A stretch of DNA of 64,000 bases, from contig KB308479.1 in assembly GCA_000328365.1 (NCBI GenBank), forward strand, positions 147,481 through 211,480. Reading direction: 5' to 3'. Source of the DNA: Capitella teleta. Lineage: Eukaryota; Annelida; Polychaeta; Capitellidae. The notes under the pieces are model-generated. The model was not told the origin of the DNA. It made no database searches and worked only from the letters and a program-made list of their open reading frames with translations. Each line of letters starts with the position of its first letter. Within the stretch, counting starts at the first letter, position 1. The translations under genes were made by a program, and so were the position numbers. This document shows, piece by piece, positions 33,608 through 45,800 of this stretch.

Positions 33608-34666
33608 CGTGGGCATAGCATCCTCGGTTCATCTGAGCCTTCTACAGACCCATTTAGCGACCGACTGAGACAATAGGAATAAAACTACCCATGCTGCTTG
33701 CGGGCGGTTTATAGGCGCAGTTGCGGCTCTTGTCGCTTTTGCAAGTCGGCCCATCGGATAATGCAGCGAACGACCTTGCAGAGCTCTATCGCCAGCGCCC
33801 CAAACGTCATAAAATACCTCATTTCTGCGCTGTCGCATCCATGGTACGCATCAGAGCGTGTGATTTTGGCACTGGTCTTTTTTCCTTCACCTATTATCGC
33901 TCACAGTGGATTATCGCCTCGGCGTCCTTGACAACGCGCCAAGTGATTTGGAAACAATGCCGTTGTACGTCCCCTAAATTGGGTTCAAACATTGGTCGTG
34001 CTGATTTGTGAAGAACTGTGGAGTTAGCCACTTCAGAGCATTTCAGCCACTTCTGGTGTTATGTTTACAATGGAGGGGAGGTATTTTGGTGGGAGCTGTG
34101 AAGGAGAAAAAGAGAATGTTTCCACGTGTAAATAAAACAGAGTAAACCCGAGTTAAAACGTACAGGCTGCGCATATCAGACAGAGGGTATTTAAGATGAA
34201 CATCAAGTGAAGCGCGAAAAGATAAATCATTTTTAATTTCCATGCCATTAAAAGCATAAAAGAGAATCGTTGATAGTCAAAACATCAGTTTTGCTTCAGC
34301 CTGAATCAAAAGCGGTTTCCACCCTCCTCGTTGCGACCCCTGAAAGCAATTTATTATGTTGACCTTGTCGCACCGTCTTCATTTCTCATCCTCTTCTGAC
34401 TTCATTCTGATGGCTGTCAAATGAGGCCGACTTCTCTTTCTAACGCCTAACCCCAAAACCCGTTTTCTTTCTCGCCATTCGGATGCGTGCAGCACGCGAT
34501 GTGTCAGTGCGAATCAAAAAAGATATCGACCTTTAGCTGGTGCCGCGGCCCTTCTTACCTGTGGGCGCAGGTAGCCACAGGGTGACCCACGGCCAACGTG
34601 CAAGCTCGTTAGTCGCAATAAGCTGGCGTATTTCCTTTAAAGGGGTCCTTGGTCGAGCCTCTTGGG

Positions 34667-34680
34667 GTAACCATGGTAAC
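34667..34680 (+). promoter_or_regulatory. perfect palindromic X-box-like site
   Basis: GTAACCATGGTAAC, a perfect inverted repeat. It fits the relaxed RFX consensus GTNRCC-(N)-RGYAAC, with three differences from the optimal X-box. Confidence 0.35.
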
Positions 34681-36350
34681 GCACGTTGCTGGAAGCAATT
34701 AAGGGCGTCCTATATCCTTGTACGCGTGTGCGCATGTCCGAATTAATCAGACTATACGTATGGTAACCAGGTAAAGGTATAATTGCTTTTGGGTGAGACG
34801 GTGACTACCTTGAGTCACGGCAGTTACCATGGGCACCATATCATTGGATGATGTCGAGACAAGACAAATGTATTTCAGTCGTGGTTGTTAATTAGCGCAG
34901 GTGACGGGCGTCCTCTTTTACAGGTGTGTTAACGAGTGCGTGATTTATTAAACACACGATTACAGTATTAAGTTAATGAGCTATCGGTGCTATAAGGGCT
35001 CTGTGTGTAATTAAGCATATATTATCTTAATGAGGCATTAACATTATGGTGTTGAGATATCTCTCATTAAACACGTCATCAAGTGGATGTATGGAGCACT
35101 CAAGGTGTGCAGACCAATAAGAAGCACACCTCAAGAGTGGCATATGCTCCTTTTACACGACTTAACTATATATCATGTTACTATTGAGAAAACTCTGTAC
35201 TCTCAATGCCTGGTGTGGCATACAAGTGAAGTGTTTTTATGGATTCGTCTCTTCTTAATGCTTTTGATAGGTAAACATGATACACTTCCATGCTAGTTTA
35301 AACATGCACGTGTAATTGCCATATAAAACCAGAGAGCACACATGCTTTCGCTGCGGCCAATCCCGCGGTGCTTTCAGGGCAGCTGGACTTCCTTAATTAT
35401 CTTTGTTGATGGTTCTTCTTTGAGTACCCTCTAAGGTAACGTTAGAAGTGATTAGAAAAAGAGAGGCAACCCTCAAGACCGCTAAATGTTTGGCTACCTG
35501 GAGAGCGTCGTAAAACTCTGCCTTTTCACCGGAGTAAATGAGCTGCCAGCTCACGGCTTGCCGTGTTGATAAAGCTGTCAAATGGACTAACATTTCCCCG
35601 CTTTGATGTGGTCACATATCAACGCCATCTTCTGCTCAATCTGCTAGATTGGGGTCAGATCGACGTGCGTGGTCGTTGTCATGGTGATGGATTGAAAATT
35701 CTTGGTGATGAACCGTTTCCATAGAAGGTGTGGATGAGTGGAAACCCTGCGTGGGAACGATACAATGTACATGACAACAAGCGGCTACAGCAGGGTTGCT
35801 CTTAAGGCAGGTATTACATAACGATATCAAAGGAGGGCATTGCACAACACAGGATCCCTGACAGAATCTGCCGACCATGTGTATCATTTAATTACGCAAT
35901 CATCAACAATGTGGCTTGCTCTGTTATGTACGTAATGCGTGTGAACTGTAGGCGTCGAGCGGCCGAGGCATAATATCCTATAATATCCATAATACATATG
36001 TATTTGGTTCTTTGTTAAATCCTTTGAATTTAAAATTCACCCACCTGACGAGGTGACTTGAATGCAAATTATACCGCTTTACCTTGGTATTTATTTACTT
36101 TATAACTTCCCACCAACCTGATCAGGTTACTTTATTTATTCACACGAACTAAGTATTGAATTCTAAAATGTAATTTGTATGAAAAATCAACCTTGCGTTT
36201 CAGGTGAGAGTTTTTTGGACAAAGGAATTGTTTATAAGTGAATTAAACTCCTTCTTGGAGAACGGAAATCATGTTTCCTTTGTGTGCTTATAAATTTGTC
36301 AATGCAAGTTTTAATCCTGCTCAATTTTTCCTGTTTGGCTGATATTATTC

Positions 36351-36400
36351 GTTGTTTTGTTTTGTTTTTTGTTTTTGTTTGTTTTTTTTTTGGTTTTTTT
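36351..36400. repeat. T/G-rich low-complexity tract
   Basis: GTTTT/TTTTG-type repeats running into T runs. Confidence 0.85.
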
Positions 36401-36594
36401 GCGAGTGAATTATTCAACACTTCGTTAATATTACACCTGGCATAATCAGCACGACTAATGAGAAAGGTGTCGCAGCGCCTGCTTTATGCGCGAGGGTGTT
36501 CAGGGTTAACCACCGACGCCATAAAACGCACCAACCCCCGGAAACCGGAAGCTCATTGCGGAAGCGATGCTTTTGGCCAACCGTAATGCTGGCT

Positions 36595-36608
36595 GTTGCC
36601 ATGGTTAC
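36595..36608 (+). promoter_or_regulatory. RFX X-box-like palindrome
   Basis: GTTGCCATGGTTAC, two mismatches to GTTGCCATGGCAAC. Confidence 0.3.
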
Positions 36609-36906
36609 CAAAGACTTCAGAGACCGAGGTCATTATTAAAAGCTTTATTAATTGTGATGTAGCTCAGTGGTTTGATGGTTGTAATTTTTGCCAGAACTCA
36701 TCAAGTTAATTGCATGCTTGTAGCCAAGGGGTCGGAGGGGGTCGTTCCCCTCCCTCCATGGTCCGGGGCCCTGTTTTTACCTTCTTATGGTATAGTAACC
36801 AAGCTTCCTGGACAGCAAAAGATATTCTTGTCCATCGCAGTCCGAAGGGAGATCGCAATGAACAAGATATTGGCATCACAATCTTGTTCAGCGTGGATCC
36901 ACGAAA

Positions 36907-37189
36907 TCATAACGCATTCGATATTCATGTGCTTTGACGCGTGCCACAAACACAGCTATGAGTTGCGTTATGATAATCCCGTCTTGTTGGAGCATCATTG
37001 GAATTAAGCTTACTTCAAGCATTCATGCTCGAGTGTATATCTGAAGCATTGATGAATTATGGAATCTCGACATTTGTGTATACATGTAATACGAATAATA
37101 ATAAAAACTGTTATATTAAGTTTGTCCACAGGCCACTGAGGAGTCCGAAAGTCCAGGTTCGTATTCCACAGACATCAGATCATAACGCA
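36907..37189. repeat. cluster of three TCATAACGCA motifs
   Basis: TCATAACGCA at 36907, its reverse complement TGCGTTATGA at 36964 and a third copy at 37180. Flanks differ between copies, so they are not copies of one longer repeat. Confidence 0.6.
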
Positions 37190-38541
37190 TCTCTGGTCTG
37201 AGTCTCGACCTTTTCACTTGGTGAACCGATTCTTTGTTCAGTGAAGCGGTGACTGCGCCACCATCGCACCCATCCTGTTTATTTCTCACACGCACGCATC
37301 ACTGCACAAAATTAATACGTGGATGCACTTGCACAAAAAATATAACCTATTGAATCAGAGTTTTCCAAAGGAGAAAAAGTATCGACCCCCAAAGAAAACT
37401 TTCTTACATGAAAGCGCTAACATGCATGCACATGATGAGACAAGTGCGTGAACCAACATCCCTGTGCCATACGTCAAGGGTCGCTAAACCTCAACCTTCG
37501 AATGAAATTCCAAAGTGCTTTTTACAAAGCCGGCATTAAAATTTGCGCCGATTAAGCACGTTGATATGAATTGGTTTACGAAAGGGATAAGCTCTAGTCG
37601 AAAATGGTGAGTTTTTTTCATACTTAATGCGTTCAATCTTCAGTGCCCATGAGGGTATATACCTGATTATTTACGTATATAACAATGCATTACACTGCAA
37701 TGTAGTGTTGATAATTCTATACACAGAATGGCACTCAGTTCAAATCGCGGATACTTTATCTACACAATGCCCTCTTCTGATTTGTGATTCCATTCGACGT
37801 GATTCCATTCTGAGTGATGATCACACACTCTGCTGTTAAGTTCTGAGTAAATATGTCCTTCGAGCGAACCCTCGGTCAACGAATCCTAAGCATGTGAGCT
37901 CCTATCATGAAAGATATTCGTGGTGATATTATACGGAGCAATGTATTATGTATCCCTTGTAGCACATTAATGTCCCGATTGGGTGTCCATTACATTGTCC
38001 ATTACGTTGTCCATTGACTTGATGCTATAGGTAATGGTTCCTTCGTGTCCATGGCGAGCATGATGTTGATCTTGCCCAAACGAAGTCACTTGCGGAGCAG
38101 TATGAGAGGGTGCATAGGAATGGGATTCGGGAGTTTAAGGAATCAGAAAACAGAACAATTAATTTATTATATTCGATGCAAACCGTAGTGTAGTTAAATA
38201 CCGTCTCATATTTTTCGTATGCTGATAGCCACGCGCTCTTCTCTTCCAATTATCTTAGCCGCCAGTTGTAGAAGAGAAAAAAAAAAGAGTGAGAACTCGG
38301 ATTACGAAACTGGGGCAGCGTTAGCCAGGAAATTGAAATAAAATGAGCCATCAATCGACTGTCCATGTCGTTCCCTGAGACGCCAAGCGAGGCCAATCTC
38401 AGAGGACAGACAGACTGACAGCTCTCTGCAGTTCAGTCTGGGCAACCAATTTCCACAATTTAATCCGCCACCTCCATTTATGAAACGCAAACCTCTCAGT
38501 CAAGACAGCTATTCATTAAAAAAAACTATATTCATAAACAC

Positions 38542-38555
38542 GTTGTCATGGTGAC
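38542..38555 (+). promoter_or_regulatory. X-box-like palindrome, weaker
   Basis: GTTGTCATGGTGAC, three mismatches to the optimal X-box, symmetric core retained. Confidence 0.25.
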
Positions 38556-38946
38556 ATGGTAGGGAGCGTTAGTTGTGCAATCCCCGAAATGGAATGCTCC
38601 CTGAAGAACTATTTTTAGCCACTGCAGACAGAGTGTAATGGCTGGGGAAGTCGGCTCCTAGTCCTTCTCGGGTCCACAAACCCTGATTGTCCTTTCGTGG
38701 AATCCTGCATCTCTGTTGGATTATGTAACTCTCGGCGTGATCAAAGGCAACTCTATATGCGTCCATAAGTGAGTACTTTGGTGGGTAACATGTCTGGCCT
38801 TACATGAATGTACATGCTCTTGTATTGATCGACGTTCTGCCGCTTCTGAGAAAGGGAAGCGTTTGAATCCTAATTGACTCATGTATATTGCAAGAGGCTT
38901 GCCCAGAAATTAGATTTCCATTGCATGTAACTTTAGTTTTATAATG

Positions 38947-39003
38947 AAAAAAAAAAAACAAAATGAAAAAACAAAACAAAACAAGAACAAGAACAAGAAC
39001 AAC
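38947..39003. repeat. A-rich microsatellite
   Basis: A-run followed by AAAAC units and then tandem AAGAAC/ACAAGA units. Confidence 0.85.
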
Positions 39004-42000
39004 GGAGCATTTGTCATTCAGTGTTCATCACGAACGAAGACTAGTGAAGTGAATTATTTCTGTACAAGTCGTCTTATACGATATTATTATTACACTGAGG
39101 TAGTAAACTATTAAATATTCATGGATATGCAGGCTTATAGATGCATAACGATATAGATCAAATAAATCATTCCATTTTGAATATTTCCAAACTGTATACA
39201 TTTGGCAAATAATATTATTGATTGAAACAGTTCGCCAAACATTTCAGGTCTTAACCACAACTTAAATTAAAGGAGCGTGAGGCTGATGTGAGCATTTGGT
39301 TATGTACTCTACAGACTTCAGTTTCCCCTTGGTGCCATGTTTGTTTGCATGTTGTCGAACTCATAACAAATGAATAACGCCAAACACGCAACGGTTGGAT
39401 CTCAGGTTAATCCTTCTGCATTTATTGGCAAAATGAGGCTTCACGTTGATATTTATTGATTTCCAATGCTGTAATGCCACAAATCTGTCTCTGTATCTCT
39501 TCGTACCCTTTGGCATTTCCAGGAACGGTGAGGTTCTAGACATGCTAGAAACATGATTGCCTCGTTGACTGTAAATAGGTCATATCCCCAGATAGCAGTC
39601 CTTGCACGCGTACATTTGGCATTGTGTCTTTTTCGTTTCTCTTTTGTTCACTTAGCTGTGATTTATAGCTAAGAAAATGAACAATATATGTTCTGTCCGT
39701 GCGTGTGCTAAATATACGCTGCACTTTTGCTTTAGGATGCAGTCTCCTTGTTTGTTTCTAACTCCAAAGTTCGATATATGGTATATCCGATATCCGATAA
39801 TTTCAAGAACCCGTCATCAATCACTAGTTTTGATCCCCTTTCCATGGAGGGTTTCACCATGAACCTCGGTATGTTTGAACCTAACGTACTTGCTACCCCA
39901 CAATGCACCTCGTCTAGGGCGGCACTGCGTCATTTCCGTACGAAACTAATATGCAATTTTCCAGCTGAAAAGCCGAGGACTTCAATCACTGCACTGCCCC
40001 GTTGTCCCGAGAGCCTCGTTCGAGGATATTCTTCTGAAACATATTGACCCACGACTTATGATGCTAGGATATTGTGTGTAGAATTAATGTCCCTTGATAT
40101 TGCATTCATTCCCTTTTTTTGTTGTTCTAAGTGGGCAACCTTTTCGGATGGGGTTCATGTATTGCATACACAATGAGCGTGAAATGTCTAAGCATGCAGG
40201 CGTAGAGACCATAGGGCATAGACGATGCCTCTATTCCAATACGACATCTCAGAGGTCACGAACTATGGTGATCTAACCTTTAACCCCATTGGCATCACTG
40301 AATTATTTCTTTGCCAACTTGGCAAAGTGCCTTGTTGCGTATATATCAGTATATTGTGTGAATTTGCAGTGGGAGATCCTTATGGATCACCGTGTATCCT
40401 CACGTGTGTTATGTGCAGGGGGGTCCAGACTGCAGAGCACTTGGCATGGGATCGATTCCACTAGAAAGAACGCTCCATCAGTCCCCGTGAGGCCATCGCA
40501 GGCACACAACAGCTTTATCGCTCCATTGTCATGTTCTGATTGGGCAGATATTGATAGATTATCGATTTCTCTTTGTGGAGAACTTGTAGCCACAAAATCA
40601 CCGGTGAATTACACAGATTTAAAGCCATGATGGTAGACTTAATTAGACCATTGTTCTGTGAGGACCGTGTTGAGAGGCATAGCAACAAATTACCCTCACA
40701 GATGCCAAACACCTCCTTCGCCTTTCACACATGCGTTTTCCCCGGTTGGAATTTTCGGCTGTGGGATTTTTTTATCACCGTTCGTTTCATTTCCCCGGAT
40801 GACGTAAATGCGGGTATGACGTCACAATTTTCTCCTTGCCCTCGTTACGTTGAACTCGTCTGTTCGCGGGTTTGTTGAGAGGAGCAAAGAGTGGCCGAAT
40901 GATTGTAATTATTCCCTCGCATTTAAGCCTCAAGTTCCATGCGCCATCATCTGTTTTCAAGAGCAGTATCAGATTCGAGGGTTTCACGGGCCAAGAGCAT
41001 CGCATATATTGTGGCGAAATGGACATTATACCCGTACTATTCATCATGTGTATAGGTATTCCTTTGTGTTTTAATGGGGCTCTCATTTTCTGTGCTGCGC
41101 TTGTTGCAAGTTGACTAATATTTTACGCTTGCACAATAACAGTCCTATCACATGACTGCTTTTTTTCCTCGGCTCTGTGGATCATTAATGCTAGAACATG
41201 AACACTGGGATTTGATCATTTGAGACGCTTCTTTCTGTTGTTCATCTTAAATTAACACCTCACTTTGCTGCGAGGCACAAACATCTAGAACGAGTCCCAT
41301 TCTACCCCGGAGCGTTCACGACAAACATCTAGTTTACCTCCTGGATGTACGTGTTTATCAAAGTACATTACTTACACCCAGTATTGATTACTCGAAGTAA
41401 TTACTTGTAAATGTACCATTGCTAAGCAAACAAAACAACCGCAAATTAACTAGATCCAGGTTTGCGTGTACAATTACAGCCAGTCTATATTCTACATTCT
41501 ATAGTCTATAATGATGCATGGCCTCAAGTGTTGCTCAATTCACAAGTTTTATGGAGCTCCGCAGAAGATGAACAGACAAGAAGTTCAATTCCTAAGGGAG
41601 CACATATAAAACAGCTGTGTATCATACATACGTGTATAGCGGATAGCACCAGTTTGCTTTGCTGTGAACATTACCTCGATTTACTGCGAGCTTATCTATA
41701 AGCATATCTATGGGCTTATAATTTATGGAGCACTAGTGCTGTATCAATACAAGAAGAATTTCTGCAAAGTGGATCCACAATTAAAGTTTTAATCAAAGTG
41801 CGCATTTATTCATCAACGATCATGGACATTTATTAGTGATGTTGTACGACAATTGAAAATTAAAATGTACGTTACCATGGAAATGATAATGAGTGCAGGA
41901 TTTGTAGATTCTTAATTTAATTAGGAAAACAACATTGAGGCCCATGCTGTAAGGCTGACATGAAGCAAATAATGCAAAACACATTATTCTGTTCGTTAAG

Positions 42001-42897
42001 AATAAAACACATTCATCCAGTGTATATTATAATCTACAACAAGATAATCAGAATCGCATGGCATATATGAGCTCGATATATACTTATGTTGAGTTGAAAA
42101 GATACGAAGGAAGCACTTTAAAATATTATTTCATTTAATATATCTATATATATAACTCTTATTTATTCTCACTAAAGCGACATAATGCTCTGAACATACA
42201 CAATTCATTGCAATGAATTACTATTCCACCACAGAGTGGACATAACCCGGATTGCAATGGAAGCAATATATCTCCAACCATGCATTACAATGCGCATTCC
42301 TGCAAATTACGACAATTCAGATCAGATGACTCTCTAGCCATCACATTTAATTCCCAGCATTATCTCGATCGGGGTTCTCTAACCCTAACCTTTGACCCTT
42401 ACCCCAGTGCAAGTATGTCATAATTTACCCTGCCACGACTTCCGTCGAACACCTGCGCGCCCGAGTATGTATGACCCATACCCCCATGCCTTCATGATAT
42501 ACTCATTCACTAGAACACTGAAAGCGTGACGTATGTCGGCGCGTGCTCTCATTGCACAGAAGAAGCGAATTCAACCGGAACAAACGCCCCAACAACCGAT
42601 CGGAACAAAAATACACTTTTTCAAAATATGGATAACTTTGTGACTGATGTAGTTATTGCCGATTTGTGGATTATTTACAGCTGTGCTCAGTACTCTTGTT
42701 GACCGTCACGGTCCTGTGGCTCCCTCGCCCCCTTTCGTCAAAGCCCCCATTCAACTCCTTTCGTGTCCAGTGTGCGAATCTTTTCTTCGCTTTTGGTTTG
42801 ACTGAACGAGGGAGCGATCGAGAGATGTGTGAAGCTGCTGTCTCATAGCTGCCTGGATACTTAAATTATATGCAATGTTGCTAGGATTATATCAAAG

Positions 42898-45800
42898 ATG
42901 CATTTGCTGAAGACGTTACATAACACAGTAAGTTTATTTTTCATTGTGTTCGCGACAGTGTTTAGGTTCATTGGGTTTTTCCCTTCGTGATTGACAGGTA
43001 AAAGGTGGGCAACCGCCGGGTTTATTCAAACCCTCCGTACACAGTGCTTTGTGTGCTAATAGTATGCGGGTGAATATGCATAATACTAGTAGCATTGGTG
43101 TGCCATATTTTATGCTGTGCTAGTTCCATATTTATATCAGCGTGTGTGGAAAATATACTATGTAGTAGTCATGTATTATTTATAGGATTTGAGATCATCA
43201 AATGTTATGCATGGACGACCAATCTATGGCTTACCCTATAAGTCATAAATGCGTGTATCAACAGATTCAACATGACACGCATGCATGCATGCTATGATGC
43301 ATTTCATATCGTTTTAAACCTTTAACGCCCAATGTGTGCTACGAAAACGATAGCATTATATTAAAAAAAATCGCCATGTTTTTCGTATAATCTTGTTACC
43401 TAAGAACTCCTTGAGCTTTGATCTCTTTATCTTGAGATGTGTAGAAATTCAACAACTTCCGATCCCGCTTGCTTCCTGGCTTGGCCCAGAGTTGGGACAC
43501 ATAAATTTGGCACCCCACGGCGTGGGAGTATTGGCCCTAGTCCCATCTTCCACCTCTTCCCTCCTCCTCCCCCTCCTCCTACTTCGCCATGTACCTCGAT
43601 GCCCTTCTGTGTGTAGTATTGCTTACTATAAGTACCTGGATCGACATAGACGTTCCACCCAACGGGGTGCATATATTTATGTATCGAATACACTCGCCAC
43701 ATTCCGAGCAATTTCATTCACCTCTGCTGAACTCGAAATAGCACTTGTACTCGCTGTCCTAGCAACGCCCAACATTTACGTACTCACGGGGCCACAGTGT
43801 TTTGACTGCTCTGACAGGTACTTATATTTTAATGTTATTTTATGACATCATTTTGTCTTATTTTATGACATCATTTTGATCTCATTCCAGAGACGATCAA
43901 GCGAGGAAGTGTCCATTTCGGACGCGAGAGGTCGCATTGAGCAGTTGGACATCGCTTTTCAGCATGGGTGCTTAGACACGGAAGCAAAACAGAGAATCCA
44001 GCAGCTGGAATCGCTCTTCCGACGACGCCATCTCACAAGCGAGCAAGAACCGTCTGGTTCGTCAAATCGTGGCGATGTCTACTTCAGTCCCCAAGTAACC
44101 CGTCGCGCTAAAAGTTTGTTAGAGAGTCTGCAACCTCATGAACTGTCACTGAGTCCTCGCTTGGGCATCCGCGCCAGTCTCCGTCGCTCCGAGTGTCCAG
44201 AGAGGGAAGCGGAACAGCTCGACCCCAATGACTTTGTTCGCAGTGGTTTCGGTCGATGCAGTTCGCGCAGCCTTGGTTCGCATTCAGAGACGATAGAAGA
44301 AGAAAACTTTGATGATCGAGATGAAGATGGTGAGGAGGGCGTCTGTTATCAAACCCTGAGCGCGGTGCCCTCGGCGGCCGCGATACAACCCAGCTTCGGT
44401 TGCAGCGAGCAACCTCCTCTAGAGCAGCATCCGCAAGCGCAGCTGCAGCCGCAGCGGCAACAACGGGGCACAAGCGATGGATTGGCTGAGAGCGGAGGGA
44501 AGCAAACAGCGATCGCACAACACGCTGGCGAAGAGCGTGGGATTAGAAATCTCAGGAAAAGTGTTTCTGTTCACGGTGATCTCGTGCAGTTCCCTTGTCG
44601 TGCGTTGCCGCGAAGGATCTCCGAGGGAAATCTAGATCTCTCCAGGGCCCAGCCCCCGCCGCTACCCCCGCCCAGGAAACCGGGGTTGATACCCCGCGCG
44701 GCGTCAAAGACCTCGTTAAGGAAATCATCAGATGAGTGTGGTTCTGGGAAGTGTCGGATTACTCGTCGTAGCCAAAGTGTGGTAGAAGGACATAGCCCGG
44801 GGCTCCGCAAGGAGTTTGAGCACGTCGCCCGCCAGGTGGAGAGGGCGCAGTCTCTGAACTCATCTTGTGAATCTCCGCGTCTCCGTCGCGTTCCGTCGGA
44901 CGCTTCGACGCCACAGAGCAGCAGGAGGAGGAACAGTGTTTCATCTGGATACGAGGATCTGTCTGTTTCGTGGAATGAGAGATACATCGGTACGCCGGAC
45001 GTGCGTGTTATCTCGAATGGTCAGCACCATCCTGCAAGAGTAATCTGCCAACAGAAGTCATCGTTTGACAGTACTATCTCATGCTTATCTCAAACCGCTG
45101 ACAGCTGCCCTCGTAGCGCCGCTCAAGGCACAGACAATACTTATTTTGTGAAGCCAAAGAGCACGGACTCTCCTCGCAATTCTCTGAATGCCAAACATGA
45201 CAAAAGCCCCTCTCAGGGAGAGGACTGTCAGTTCAGTCGAGCAGACACAAAACGCAGAGCCAGGAGACAGAATTCGTACACATTTAAACCCATCAGTGTG
45301 CCTGATGACGAGGACGACGCTGACGAGTTAAATCCAACGCCCACTCAAAGCAACTGTGATATTCCCATCAAGGAATGGTTACAGACCATGTTCCCTGGCC
45401 TGGAAACAGCAGATAGGGAGAATCTTGAGAGCTTCATTATGGACAGCAGCGAGAGAGCGAAACGTCTGCTGCAAAGCCGCGGGGTCCGCATTCCACTTCT
45501 GCAACGCTCAAACTCGCAAGACACGAAACGCCCCAATGACGTTGATCTCAAACGCCCCGACTTTCCTTGCTTCTGGAAAACGCACGCACGGACACCATCA
45601 GACGGCAGCCAGGAAGTGGCCAAGCTCCTGAAGAGCCCAAGCCAAGGTGATCGACCTCTGCAGGCTGTGACTCCGCCCAATGAAGACAAACCGGGAATCT
45701 TCCAGCGCATGTTCCGAAGGAGTCAGAGCAGAGAACGCACTCCCGGTCCTCCGTCTGACAACGAGAAGTCACCGGAGAAATCGAGGAAGCACAAGAATAA

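Larger units (their letters stand above)
27110..42540. other. 15-kb gene desert
   Basis: No exon with family support, splice partners or credible codon use was found on either strand; the longest open frames are under 175 codons. It does contain promoter-like patches (29.18 kb, 33.6 kb), X-box-like palindromes at 34.67, 36.60 and 38.54 kb, a cluster of TCATAACGCA motifs at 36.9-37.2 kb and simple repeats. It may hold enhancers of the flanking genes, or unrecognised non-coding RNA or very small exons. Confidence 0.5.

Noticed and set aside
33721-34011. 96-codon frame in a CpG-rich patch
   Set aside because: Not recognisable; overlapping frames on both strands are equally open, as expected in CpG-rich non-coding DNA.
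43393-43845. 150-codon frame just upstream of RhoGEF exon 2, ending at a good donor (GACAG|gtactt)
   Set aside because: Splicing it to 43891 would put exon 2 in the wrong frame, and its composition does not look coding. At most it is untranslated.
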